From assembly GCA_050736695.1 (NCBI GenBank), contig JBOHWH010000170.1, positions 1-64,000 of the forward strand: a stretch of DNA of 64,000 nt, written 5' to 3'. Shown here piece by piece: positions 17,288 through 25,500 of the stretch. Made by a program: the position numbers and the translations under genes. This DNA is from JBARDN01 sp050736695 (GTDB lineage: Bacteria; Desulfobacterota; Binatia; Binatales; Binataceae). The notes beneath the pieces are model-generated. The model ran no database searches, was not told the origin of the DNA, and saw nothing but the letters and a program-made list of their open reading frames with translations. Every line of letters starts with the position of its first letter. Within the stretch, counting starts at the first letter, position 1.

Positions 17288-18133
17288 ATGGAACGGACTT
17301 CGATAAGGCTTGGCGGCGTCGAGCTTTCGAGCTCGATCATGAATGCCTCGGGTCCGCGATCTGCCGAGCGCGGCGAAATCTACGAGCTCGCGGCGGTGCA
17401 TCGCGGCGCGATCGTTTTCAAGTCGTGCAATCTCGCGGGCCTCGCGACGCCCGACAATCTCAAGAACGCCGGGGTCGAGCACTTCGCGGCGATCGCGGGC
17501 GAGCTTGCCCCGCGAGGCAAAAAGATCATCGCCAGTATCGTCGGCGCCAGCGAGGAGGAATTTATCGCGGTTGCGAGGCGGCTGGATCGCGCGGGCGCTG
17601 TAATCCTCGAGCTTAATCTCGCCGACGACTATGTGCTTAAGGCGCTTGCGCCGTTTGGATCGCTCGAGCGCGCCAAGGCGCTGATCGGGCGCGTGCGCGG
17701 CGAGGTCGCAGGCGTGCTCGCGGTAAAGCTTCCGCCGGCGACCGGATTGTCGGCGCGCGCGATTGCGGACTTGCTGAAATCGATGCGCGTCGCGATCGCG
17801 GTATGCCAGAACAATCTGCCCAAGGACCTGGAGGTCGATATCACAACCGCAATCGCGAAAGGTCCGGAGTGCGCGCTCTCGCATGCGCATGCGATTTTCC
17901 GCGAGAGCGAGGGGCTGCTCGATGTCGTTGCCGTCGGTGGAATCAACACGGGCCGCGACGCATATATCGCGCATCTGGGCGGGGCGAAGGCGGTGCAGGT
18001 CGGTTCCGCGCTGATCAAAGAAGGCGCCGGCGCGCTCGGGCGGATCGATCGCGAGCTCGACGCGCTACTCGAGCAGCAGGGCAAGAGCACGGTCGGCGAG
18101 ATCGTCGGCAAGCTTAGATTTGAGCCCGCATGA
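17288..18133 (+). CDS. Dihydroorotate dehydrogenase-like flavoprotein
   Basis: 281-aa TIM-barrel protein of the class 1 dihydroorotate dehydrogenase family. The N-terminal strand V-E-L-x-x-x-I-M-N-A-S-G-P, K in V-K-L-P-P, and the FMN-phosphate motif V-A-V-G-G-I-N-T-G-R-D-A followed by A-V-Q-V-G-S-A are visible. I do not see the standard active-site cysteine loop (N-x-x-N-x-P with Cys), so it may not be the true pyrimidine enzyme; relatives reduce dihydropyrimidines or other substrates. The start is ATG 17288; the frame is open further upstream but without a better signal. A terminator follows. Confidence 0.7.
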   Translation: MERTSIRLGGVELSSSIMNASGPRSAERGEIYELAAVHRGAIVFKSCNLAGLATPDNLKNAGVEHFAAIAGELAPRGKKIIASIVGASEEEFIAVARRLDRAGAVILELNLADDYVLKALAPFGSLERAKALIGRVRGEVAGVLAVKLPPATGLSARAIADLLKSMRVAIAVCQNNLPKDLEVDITTAIAKGPECALSHAHAIFRESEGLLDVVAVGGINTGRDAYIAHLGGAKAVQVGSALIKEGAGALGRIDRELDALLEQQGKSTVGEIVGKLRFEPA

Positions 18134-18193
18134 TAATACGGCTGCGTGAAGTGTTGCTCCGATTCCGGCGGCGATGGTACGGTGGTCGGTCTG

Positions 18194-18214
18194 AACGCGC
18201 GCTTCGCGCGCGTT
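18194..18214 (+). terminator. Intrinsic terminator after the pyrD-like gene
   Basis: Perfect 9-bp stem AACGCGCGC/GCGCGCGTT with a TTC loop, followed by TGTCTTTAT. It lies 60 bases past the stop and 15 bases before tRNA-Glu. Confidence 0.65.
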
Positions 18215-18229
18215 TGTCTTTATGGCGCC

Positions 18230-18307
18230 GTCCCCGTCGTCTAGCTCGGCCTAGGACACCGGCCTTTCACGTCGGTAACACGGGTTCAAATCCCGTCGGG
18301 GACGCCA
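18230..18307 (+). tRNA. tRNA-Glu (TTC)
   Basis: Complete cloverleaf: acceptor GTCCCCG (18230-18236) pairs with CGGGGAC (18297-18303); anticodon loop CTTTCAC gives anticodon TTC; the T loop has GGTTCAAATCC. Discriminator G, and the CCA end is encoded at 18305-18307. Confidence 0.97.
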
Positions 18308-18467
18308 AGAGAGGCAGAGATTCTAACCGCGTTCTTATCTGGGACGAGCTATGGGAAGCACTTGTGCCGCTTTTTGCCGGTGTAAAGGCGGCCAAAATCC
18401 GCGCGCGCCGAGGCGCCGAGAAATAGCGCAAAAAAATCGATGGACGTGATTTAGAGAGGGAGTATTC

Positions 18468-18497
18468 TTGAATTGTTCGCGTGACCGAATTGAATAT
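18468..18497 (+). promoter_or_regulatory. Candidate sigma-70 promoter for the SEC-C microprotein
   Basis: TTGAAT (18468-18473), 18-base spacer, GAATAT (18492-18497). It lies about 55 bases upstream of the SEC-C start. A moderate match; not confirmed. Confidence 0.35.
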
Positions 18498-18554
18498 GGT
18501 GTTCGTGTTGACGCGATGGACGCGCCGGCAATTTAGCGAACGAAGGAGAGAGTA

Positions 18555-18629
18555 ATGCCACAGCCTAACGACAAATGTCCGTGCGGATCTGGAAAGCTCT
18601 ACAAGGATTGTTGCGGCAAGCCGAAGTAG
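18555..18629 (+). CDS. SEC-C zinc-binding microprotein (24 aa)
   Basis: ATG 18555 with a strong AAGGAGAGAG ribosome site opens a 24-codon gene. Nearly all of it is the SEC-C metal-binding motif: C8-P-C10-G-S-G-K ... K-D-C19-C20, the fold that binds zinc at the end of SecA (where it contacts SecB) and in many otherwise unrelated proteins. As a free-standing peptide it could be a zinc-binding adaptor or regulator. Promoter-like and hairpin sequences flank it, and the ribosome site is among the best in the window, which argues for real translation. It follows tRNA-Glu and precedes the AhpD-like gene. Confidence 0.75.
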   Translation: MPQPNDKCPCGSGKLYKDCCGKPK

Positions 18630-18661
18630 ACGTTCCCGATCTCGGATTTTGAGGGACCTCA

Positions 18662-18710
18662 ACCTCAACGATCATGGCTTGAGGTGAGCTCGGAATATCC
18701 GGGCTCACCT
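18662..18710 (+). terminator. Two overlapping hairpins after the SEC-C gene
   Basis: ACCTCAA/TTGAGGT (18662-18668 with 18679-18685) and AGGTGAGC/GCTCACCT (18682-18689 with 18703-18710, followed by TCTC) share bases 18682-18685 and cannot form together. The second looks like a terminator, the first like a competing stem. Confidence 0.45.
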
Positions 18711-18880
18711 TCTCATAGTGGCGCATAATCTTCCCGGCCGTTTTTCATTGTCGCTTTGCACTTTCGTGCATTTCCGAAGCGGCGCCTTTGACTAACCGCA
18801 TGCGCGTGGCATATTGAGCGGTCCGGTCAGTCCTGAATCCGGGTTACGCCGAACCGATAAAAAACCGAGGAAAAAACCTG

Positions 18881-19453
18881 ATGCCGCGAATTCCATTAGT
18901 CGAGCCCGAAAGCGCGCCACAAGAAATCAAAGACCTCTACGCGAAGTTTCCCGGCGGCGACGGGCAGCTCTTGAATGTAGTCAAGATGTTCGGGAACAAT
19001 CGAAACTTCCTCGAAGGATTTTTGCACATCCTGAACGGTCTCTACTCAAATGCGAAACTTCCGGCGCGATACCGCGAGCTCGCCTACCTTCGGGCCTCGC
19101 AGCTCAACTCGTGTCACTATTGAATTCCCACCCACGTGATGCTCGGTCGGAGCATCGGATTTACTCCCGAACAAATTGCCGCGATGCCGCAGGCGGACGT
19201 CAGCCCGCTGTTCGACGAAACCGATCGCATGGTGCTGAAATACTCGGAGGTCCTGACTCGCGAAAATCGGGTGGATGACGACCTCTTCAACCGGCTGGCC
19301 GCGCGTTTCTCTCGCGAGGAGCTGGTCGAGCTCTGCTTCACGGTTGGGATGGCGGCGCTGGTGAATCGGGTTCACGCGACGTTTCGGACCGATCTCGACG
19401 CTTCCACCCGCGACATCGTCGGCGACGCGCCGTACTGTCCGATCGGGCGCTGA
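18881..19453 (+). CDS. AhpD-like (carboxymuconolactone decarboxylase family) protein, probable selenoprotein
   Basis: One reading frame of 190 codons contains a single TGA at 19121-19123. Reading it as selenocysteine gives E66-x11-C78-H-Y-U81-x3-H85, exactly the AhpD core motif E-x11-C-x-x-C-x3-H with Sec in place of the second cysteine. Family sequence continues on both sides (D-L-Y-A-K-F-P before; D-R-M-V-L-K-Y-S-E-V-L-T after). Downstream lies a hairpin at 19137-19157 fitting a bacterial SECIS. AhpD proteins are disulfide-cycling peroxidase/reductase partners; Sec would raise reactivity. Start ATG 18881 has GAGG nearby. A pseudogene with one stop is the alternative but would not explain the position. 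Confidence 0.8.
19137..19157 (+). promoter_or_regulatory. Candidate bacterial SECIS element
   Basis: TGATGCTC-GGTCG-GAGCATCG: an eight-pair stem (one U-G pair at the base) with a 5-base loop starting GG. The apical loop starts 22 bases after the TGA (21 intervening). Bacterial SECIS hairpins normally sit just 3' of the Sec codon inside the coding region and carry a G in the first two loop positions, so the fit is good. Confidence 0.7.
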
Positions 19454-19540
19454 GACCCGGCGCCGATTCGGTAAAGTATTCCAATAGCCGGCCGCATCTG
19501 CTCTGATACCCCCGCTCTAGAAAGTAGGCGCGAGCCTGAA

Positions 19541-20959
19541 ATGACCGAGATTGTAATTGTAGGAGGCGGACCCGCGGGATTAGCAGCCGCGCACGAGGCC
19601 GCGGCTCATGGCGCATCATCAGTCGTGCTCGAGCGGCTTGAACGCGTCGGCGGTCTTGCGCGGACGGTCGAGCGCGCGGGCAGCCGGTGGGATATAGGGC
19701 CGCATCGCTTTTTCACCCGCAATCAGGAAATCCGGGACCTGTTCGCAGGGATTCTTGCTGCCGATGCGATCAGGGTGCCGCGGATGACGCGGATCCTGTA
19801 TGGCAATAGCTATTTCAATTATCCATTGACGCCGGTTAATGCGATGGCGGGAGTCGGCGTACTATCCGGCGCGTCGATCCTGTCCAGCTATATGCAGGCA
19901 CGGTTGCGGCGGTTCGCGGGCAGAGTTACTATCGATACGTTTGAAGATTGGACCGTGGACAAATTCGGCCGGCGCCTGTTCGAGATCTTCTTCAAAACCT
20001 ACACCGAGAAAGTCTGGGGAATCCCATGCGCCCAAATCGGCGCGGAGTGGGCCTCGCAGCGGATCAAGGGCTTGAGCCTTGGGTCGGCAATCGGCAACGC
20101 AATCTTCAAGTCGCGCAATAACCAGGTCAAGAGCCTGATCGATGAATTCATGTATCCGCGCCTGGGAACAGGGCAGCTCTACGAAAAGTTGGCGGCCGGG
20201 ATCCGCGATGCGGGCAGCCGCGTATCAACCGGAGTGTCGGTACAGGCGATACAGCGTGAGGGATTTCGCGTTCGCTGCGTGATCGCGGCTAGCGACACCG
20301 GCGCGGACGAGGAAATCGCAGGCCGATTCTTTCTTTCGAGCGCGCCGCTTACCGGATTGGTCGCGATGATGCAGCCTGCCCCGCCGGCAGCGGTGCTCGA
20401 CGCGTGCCGCCGGCTACGCTATCGCAATCATATCGGGGTAAATCTGCTGGTGAACGGAAATCCATTTCCCGACAACTGGATATATGTACATTCCAAAGAC
20501 GTGGCGATGGCGCGGATTAGTAACTATTCCAATTTCTCGAAAGATATGACTGGCCGCAAGGGCTTCTCGCCGTTGACGGTCGAGTATTTTGCTTTTCCCG
20601 GCGATAGCACCTGGACGGCGTCCGACGCCGATCTGATCGAGCGCGCGACTTACGAGCTCGGAGTCAAGGGAATTGTCCGGCGTGGCGATATCGCCGACGC
20701 ATTTGTGGTTCGTAACGAAAATGCATATCCAGTTATCGAGCTGGGGTGCGGCGACCAGGTCAATATAATCAAGGCATGGCTCGACCGCTTCGAGAACCTG
20801 CTGCCGATCGGGCGCTCGGGGATGTTCAAATACAATAATCAGGATCATGCTATGGCGACCGGGATGCTTGCGGCGCGTACCGCGCTGGGAATCCGGCGCT
20901 ACGATCCCTGGCTGGTGAATATCGAGGCCGAATACCACGAAGGCAGTCCCGCCGCGTGA
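19541..20959 (+). CDS. FAD-dependent amine oxidase/UDP-galactopyranose mutase-like oxidoreductase
   Basis: 472-aa flavoprotein. The N-terminus is an FAD Rossmann fold, I-V-G-G-G-P-A-G-L-A-A-A, with E at the end of strand 2 (V-L-E-R-L) and then G-G-L-A-R-T, G-x-x-W-D-I-G-P-H-R-F-F typical of the NAD(P)-binding_8/amine oxidase and UDP-galactopyranose mutase group. A C-terminal flavin-contact segment (M-F-K-Y-N-N-Q-D-H-A-M-A-T-G) closes the domain. Relatives act on nucleotide sugars or cell-wall/lipid intermediates, and the sulfotransferase/glycosyltransferase island 13 kb away makes a glycan role plausible, but the substrate is unknown. Confidence 0.75.
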   Translation: MTEIVIVGGGPAGLAAAHEAAAHGASSVVLERLERVGGLARTVERAGSRWDIGPHRFFTRNQEIRDLFAGILAADAIRVPRMTRILYGNSYFNYPLTPVNAMAGVGVLSGASILSSYMQARLRRFAGRVTIDTFEDWTVDKFGRRLFEIFFKTYTEKVWGIPCAQIGAEWASQRIKGLSLGSAIGNAIFKSRNNQVKSLIDEFMYPRLGTGQLYEKLAAGIRDAGSRVSTGVSVQAIQREGFRVRCVIAASDTGADEEIAGRFFLSSAPLTGLVAMMQPAPPAAVLDACRRLRYRNHIGVNLLVNGNPFPDNWIYVHSKDVAMARISNYSNFSKDMTGRKGFSPLTVEYFAFPGDSTWTASDADLIERATYELGVKGIVRRGDIADAFVVRNENAYPVIELGCGDQVNIIKAWLDRFENLLPIGRSGMFKYNNQDHAMATGMLAARTALGIRRYDPWLVNIEAEYHEGSPAA

Positions 20960-21270
20960 TCGGAGAGCTACTGGCGGTTGGTTATTATCTTTGCCGTCGG
21001 GGCGAATGCGCGCGGCACCGCGGGCGCGTCTATGGACTGGTCGCGGCGCTGTGGGATCAAGCCAGCGTGCTGGCCGACGTGATCACCGGAGCAAATCCGG
21101 ACGCCGCCTACGAAGGATCGAAGCTCGCCACCAAGCTCAAGCTGTCCGCTGCATGGCTACAAAGTTCTCGCTCGCCGGCGGCGGTGGCCTCGACAGCGAA
21201 CTCACCGTCGTCAGTTATCCCGCGGAAGTGCGCGACGGAAATTTCTGCGTGAGAATTCCGCAATGATTTG
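20960..21270 (+). pseudogene. Relic of a nitrite reductase/NirB-type FAD oxidoreductase
   Basis: The only part left is about 90 residues matching the end of the FAD/NAD domain of NirB-like proteins: G-E-C-A-R-H-R-G-R-V-Y-G-L-V, D-Q-A-S-V-L-A-D, Y-E-G-S-K-L-A-T-K-L-K. Just before it, the expected I-F-A-V-G is in another frame (a GGGG run at about 20998-21001), and after T-K-L-K the homology continues in a third frame (S-L-A-G-G-G-G-L-D-S-E-L-T-V-V-S-Y). At least two frameshifts and loss of both ends make it a decayed fragment directly after the FAD oxidoreductase stop. Confidence 0.6.
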
Positions 21271-21329
21271 CATCGCTGGCCCCGAGTCATGCGCACAAAG
21301 CGCTCGGCGGGGAAGACGATCGTTATCGG

Positions 21330-22274
21330 TCAAGCGGGCAGGGCGTCGTAATGCACGCCGGTCATCTGCTCGGAAACGTTCCACAGCCGGGTTGCGACGC
21401 TCTGATCCTTGGCGGCAGCGCTGCGTTTGACGCGGGTCGGATTTCCCCACATCTCGGCCAGGCCGTCGGGGCCGATATATTCTCCGCCACGCACATCCGG
21501 CGCCGCCGCGGCGTAGAGCGTCGGCAACGCGCCCATCGCGGCGCTCTGCGCGAACACCCGATTGGCAACGCCGAAGAGCGATTCCATGAGCTGCGAACCT
21601 TCCAGCCTCGGTCCCGCAGCCTGCAGGTTGGTCGCGGCGTATCCGGGATGACACGCGACCGCGATGATTTTTCCGGCGTGCGCGTCAATCCGCCGCTGGA
21701 GCTCGAGCGTGAACAGCAGATTGGCGAGTTTGCTCTGTCCGTACGCGCGCCATTTCGCGTAGCCGTGCTCCCAATTCAAATCATCGAAGCGGACCTGTCC
21801 CATCCGATGCGCTCCGCTACTGACGGTCACCACTCGCGCGTGATCGGCGGCGAGCAAAGGTTCGAGCAGGAGCCCGGTCAGTGCGAAATGCCCAAGATGA
21901 TTGGTGCCGAACTGCATCTCGAAGCCGTCGGCGGTGCGTGCGTATGGGATCGCCATCACGCCCGCGTTGTTGACAAGGATATCGAGCGCGCGATGGCGCG
22001 CGCGGTAGCTCGCAGCGAATTCGCGAATCGACGCGAGGCTCGAAAGATCAAGCGCCATTGGCTCGACGTTCGCGGCCGGGTAGGCCGCCTTGATCTGCGC
22101 CGCCGCCGCGGCCGCTTTGGTCATATTGCGGCACGCGAGGATCACGCTCGCGCCCTTGCGCGCGAACTGCAGCGCCGCCTCGTATCCGATCCCGCTATTC
22201 CCGCCGGTGACAATGATTTCCTTGCCCGAAAGATCCGGCAGATCTTGAGCGGTCCATTTCCCATTCGCAGCCAT
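21330..22274 (-). CDS. Short-chain dehydrogenase/reductase
   Basis: 314-aa classical/extended SDR, retinol-dehydrogenase/WWOX-like in architecture. Start ATG 22274 is chosen because GGAGG lies 7 bases upstream; an upstream in-frame start exists. The NAD(P)-binding motif T-G-G-N-S-G-I-G is at residues 23-30, N-N-A-G-V-M follows at about 104, catalytic S is in V-T-V-S-S-G-A and the Y-G-Q-S-K motif supplies Tyr and Lys. It oxidises or reduces an alcohol/carbonyl; the substrate is unknown. Monocistronic in appearance. Confidence 0.85.
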   Translation of the reverse strand: MAANGKWTAQDLPDLSGKEIIVTGGNSGIGYEAALQFARKGASVILACRNMTKAAAAAAQIKAAYPAANVEPMALDLSSLASIREFAASYRARHRALDILVNNAGVMAIPYARTADGFEMQFGTNHLGHFALTGLLLEPLLAADHARVVTVSSGAHRMGQVRFDDLNWEHGYAKWRAYGQSKLANLLFTLELQRRIDAHAGKIIAVACHPGYAATNLQAAGPRLEGSQLMESLFGVANRVFAQSAAMGALPTLYAAAAPDVRGGEYIGPDGLAEMWGNPTRVKRSAAAKDQSVATRLWNVSEQMTGVHYDALPA

Positions 22275-22373
22275 CCGAAATCCTCCCGCGCGCGTCAACT
22301 ACATCACAAGGCGCAGACTACGACCCCGCCGCCGTTTCCGCTACTCGGGCGAAACCAGTGCGGTGCGCGACGA

Positions 22374-23183
22374 TTACAGTTCCCAGCCGATGGTGGCTTT
22401 TACGAATTGGGCGGTTAGCGTGCCGGGAATTCCGAAACCGCCGCCGAAATTGAACTCGAGGCGCGGATCCAGGTAGAGATTGAAGCCTGGAACGATGAAT
22501 TGCTGCTGATGGTTGAATCCGTGGCTATGAGTCACCGGACCGGTATCGCCGTAGTACTCGAGCGCGGGTTCGAGCCAGTTCCATTTGCCGCGCAGCCGAT
22601 AGCTGATTGCGCCCTGGGGGCCGAATGAGATTCCGCCGTGGGTGCCGGGTCCGGAGAATTGCTTTTCGAAAGTCGGATTCGCGACCAGGAAAAAATGGCC
22701 CGCGTAGCCCTGCGCGATCAGCATGAACTCAACGTTCAGCGGGTCGTCAACCGCCGCGTGGCGCATGTACTGGAATTCGATATTGCCACCAAATTTTATC
22801 GGCCATGAGTCGGTCTGCGGAACGCCGAAATGCACTTTGCTTCGCGCGCCAGCATATTGGTATGTGCCGGTGCCGAGCTCGCCGGTGCATACGTACTGCC
22901 CGACCTCGAGCCACGGCAGCAATCCGTAAGTGAACTCGACCGTGTTGTGATATTGATAGATGGGCAACTCCTGTTTCGCATTGCCCTGCGCCGCCATCAG
23001 ATTGTTGGTATGCAGCTCGATCATCAGATGACCCTGCGGGACAGTATTGGCGGTATACATCTGAAGCTCGTAGAAGTCCGATGCGAATGCGACCGCGCTC
23101 GGGCCACATGGCCGAATCGCGAACAAAGCGATCGCGGAAATCGCGCCGACGATTGTGCGAAGATATTTCGATCCGGTTCTCAC
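22374..23183 (-). CDS. Predicted outer-membrane beta-barrel protein
   Basis: 269 aa, GTG start. A signal peptide (hydrophobic stretch residues 8-34, cleavage near A-F-A/S-D) leads into a sequence of short alternating strands rich in aromatic residues, glycine and histidine, ending with the strand V-K-A-T-I-G-W-E-L; a hydrophobic/aromatic C-terminal strand is what the BAM machinery recognises. I recognise no named family. A small OM channel or protein of the transporter/oxidase-accessory type is likely. The start could also be further in, since no ribosome site is clear. Confidence 0.6.
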   Translation of the reverse strand: MRTGSKYLRTIVGAISAIALFAIRPCGPSAVAFASDFYELQMYTANTVPQGHLMIELHTNNLMAAQGNAKQELPIYQYHNTVEFTYGLLPWLEVGQYVCTGELGTGTYQYAGARSKVHFGVPQTDSWPIKFGGNIEFQYMRHAAVDDPLNVEFMLIAQGYAGHFFLVANPTFEKQFSGPGTHGGISFGPQGAISYRLRGKWNWLEPALEYYGDTGPVTHSHGFNHQQQFIVPGFNLYLDPRLEFNFGGGFGIPGTLTAQFVKATIGWEL

Positions 23184-23511
23184 AGGCGCACCGACGGGCG
23201 ATTCTCAAGAACGATTCCGAGGATATAAAATCCATGTTATTCGGGCCGACGTCCTCGAATGAGCGCGATACTACCCCGCACGCGCGCGCAAAATCGAGCC
23301 GTCGGAACAGCAATCCATGAAGCATGCGGCGGTACCGCCATCCTGCGCTACTCATGTACCAGAGTAAAAAAGCCGCCTATGCGGGCGGCTTTTCTGAGAT
23401 CGTCGATGTGGCGGCGATTTTAGATGCGGTAAGAAGTTCCGCAATGGGTCACGACTTGCGTCGGACCGACAGTCCGCGCGCGAGGAGTCGCGGCTCCTCG
23501 CACACGGAACT
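23184..23511. other. Gene-free stretch with two hairpins
   Basis: 328 bases between a leader (beta-barrel gene) and the end of the beta-helix gene, both on the minus strand. It holds the terminator at 23368-23393 and a perfect 8-bp hairpin GCGAGGAG/CTCCTCGC at 23480-23501. No ORF here looks real. Confidence 0.5.
23368..23393 (-). terminator. Intrinsic terminator of the beta-helix gene
   Basis: Perfect 10-bp stem AAAAGCCGCC/GGCGGCTTTT, loop TATGCG, followed on the minus strand by a T-run (CTTTTTTAC). Confidence 0.85.
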
Positions 23512-25500
23512 TTAATGCTGATAGGCGCCCAGATCGACCGGGTTCCTCGGACGCGGCGTCCCCATGATGTCCAGCGCCGGCACGCCGTACGCCGTCGTAC
23601 CGGCACCGACGGCAGGACTGGAAGCTTGCGGGATGAAGCTGATCGCCGGATTCACCAGCATCGGATTCTTGCCGGAGATCTCGGCGGTCAGCGTATCACC
23701 CGAGCTGGAGATCGAGGTCGACGAGTTGCCGGTAGTGCCGTTGAAAGTCAGGTTGTTCGCGAACACGTTGGCCGAGCCGCCGCCGTCGAGGATTGCGGTG
23801 TTCGCACCGTTCAAGCTGGGTGCGGCAACCAGGATGTTGTTAGCCACCGCGACTCCGTTCGAGTTCTCCAGCGAGACCTCGCCGCGCCAGGTGAAGCTGT
23901 TCGTGGTTTGAGCGTAATCGTCCCAGCAGGTGTTGTTGAGAATCGTCACCGCGGTTGAATGGAACACCTTGACGCATGCGCCCGTGTTGCCGTAGCCGAC
24001 GTTGTTCTCGACCAGTATCGGCGAGCTGTAGCTGCTGTCGATACCGCTGTCCACGATGATGCCGTTGCCGTCGGTACCGCCCTGCGGATTTTCGTTCGCG
24101 TACGAGAAGTTGTTCGCAATCGTGATGTGGTAGCCCGCGGCGCCATCCGCTGCCAACGGCTCGTACACGGAGATCCCTGAGCCTGAGCCGGTCCAGGCGC
24201 CGGCGTTGCCCGAGGTAATGTTGTTTTCGATATCGATGTAGTCGGCGTTGTTGAGCTGGATCCCGCTGGCGCTCGCGCCCGTGACTTCGTTGCCGGTCAC
24301 CCTAAAATGCGCTCCTCCGTTCGACGTAACGATTCCCCACATGCCGCCGGTCACCTCGAGGTTCTCGACCGCGATGTAGGACTGCGCGTTGATGTTGACG
24401 CCCATCGCGGAGGTGCCGCTCATGCTGATGGTGGCGCCCAGAGGAGTCGAGGCGGCCAGCGTGATCCATCCGTTCGCGTTGCCCGAGTTGTTGAAGGTGA
24501 CGCCCGTCGTAAAGGTGCCGCTGGCGCATACGGTGCTGCCAGGCTGGGCCGCATTAACGCCTTCCTGCAGAGTCTTGTAGGGGTGCGCTGACGACGTGCC
24601 CGGACCTGAATCGCTTCCGGCAGGCGACACGAATATCGTGCACGCAATCGCGGACGTAGGACTCGCGGTTGGTGTCGCCGTGACGGTGGGAGTCGCGGTT
24701 TTGGTAGGCGTTGCAGTCGCCGTTGGCGTCGCGGTTGTGGTGATGGTTGGCGTTGCTGTCGGCGTCGTGGTTGCGGTTACGGTGGCAGTCGCCGTTGCGT
24801 TCACGGTTGGCGTCGAAGTGGCGGTTGCGGTTAGAGTCGGAGTAGGCCTGACCGTCGCGGTGACAGTTGGCGTGATCGTCGTTGTCGCGGTCGCGGAAAA
24901 TGTCGGCGTTGGAGCTTGCGTGGGAGTCGCGGTCACGGTCGGCGTGAACCCTGGGGTCGGAGTAACGGTCGGTGTCGGAGAGTGGCGCTTGCGAGGCCCG
25001 AGATTTCTGATTCTGCCGATCAGTGGTACCGAAATGATCGGATTGCTCGCATCGCTCCCAATTGTCAGCATTCCCTGATGGGTCCCCGACGGATCCGACG
25101 TGAAGCTGATCATGACAACGCATCGTGTGCCCGGCTGCAATTCTCCAACGCAGGTGTTCGACGCAACGAACTCAGCGCTCGAGGATTGGATCGTGCTGAT
25201 GCTGATTGGTTTATTCTGGCGGTGATTTTTCTTGTTGATGAGGGTGACTTTTCCGGATTTGGTTTCGACGACGGTTCCGAGCTGCATGATCTCGGTCGCC
25301 GCCGCTGCCGTGCGCGGCGTAACCTGGAGAGCCGCCGGTTCGGGGCTGGGCATCGGCAGAGCGTCCCGAGTGATCCCGGAGGAGGGACTGCCGGGTTCAT
25401 TCTGATACGCATACGACTCGGTCGCCGCTCCCAGTGCGACTATAGTCGCCACGATTCCGGCAACAACTGCGAAGAGACTTCGATTGATCGACAAAAACAT
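23512..25500 (-). CDS. Secreted parallel beta-helix protein with ASH-like domain and Thr/Pro linker
   Basis: 662 aa in four parts: signal peptide (about 1-31); an immunoglobulin-like ASH/choice-of-anchor-D type domain (about 70-165, with the L-x-P-G-x-x-C-x-V-x-I-S-F-x-P strand pair and final V-P-L-x-G); a linker of Thr, Pro, Ala and Val repeats at 174-283; and a right-handed beta-helix (about 286-662) beginning F-V-S-P-A-G-S-D-S-G-P-G-T-S-S-A-H-P-Y-K-T-L-Q-E-G and rich in N-N-x-x-x-G/V-x-N-N turns, as in carbohydrate-binding or -cleaving proteins. No catalytic triad can be assigned. Likely an exported, surface or matrix glycan-interacting protein. Confidence 0.8.
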   Translation of the reverse strand: MFLSINRSLFAVVAGIVATIVALGAATESYAYQNEPGSPSSGITRDALPMPSPEPAALQVTPRTAAAATEIMQLGTVVETKSGKVTLINKKNHRQNKPISISTIQSSSAEFVASNTCVGELQPGTRCVVMISFTSDPSGTHQGMLTIGSDASNPIISVPLIGRIRNLGPRKRHSPTPTVTPTPGFTPTVTATPTQAPTPTFSATATTTITPTVTATVRPTPTLTATATSTPTVNATATATVTATTTPTATPTITTTATPTATATPTKTATPTVTATPTASPTSAIACTIFVSPAGSDSGPGTSSAHPYKTLQEGVNAAQPGSTVCASGTFTTGVTFNNSGNANGWITLAASTPLGATISMSGTSAMGVNINAQSYIAVENLEVTGGMWGIVTSNGGAHFRVTGNEVTGASASGIQLNNADYIDIENNITSGNAGAWTGSGSGISVYEPLAADGAAGYHITIANNFSYANENPQGGTDGNGIIVDSGIDSSYSSPILVENNVGYGNTGACVKVFHSTAVTILNNTCWDDYAQTTNSFTWRGEVSLENSNGVAVANNILVAAPSLNGANTAILDGGGSANVFANNLTFNGTTGNSSTSISSSGDTLTAEISGKNPMLVNPAISFIPQASSPAVGAGTTAYGVPALDIMGTPRPRNPVDLGAYQH
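24652..24981 (-). repeat. Degenerate Thr/Pro codon repeat
   Basis: 330 bases encoding repeats of the type P-T-x-T-A-T within the beta-helix gene. The period is about 6-12 bases with drifting codons; it is a low-complexity linker, prone to length change. Confidence 0.8.

Noticed and set aside
24652..24981. Periodic repeats resembling a CRISPR array
   Set aside because: Unit is 6-12 bases with drifting codons inside a coding region; it encodes a Thr/Pro linker. No spacers or cas genes.
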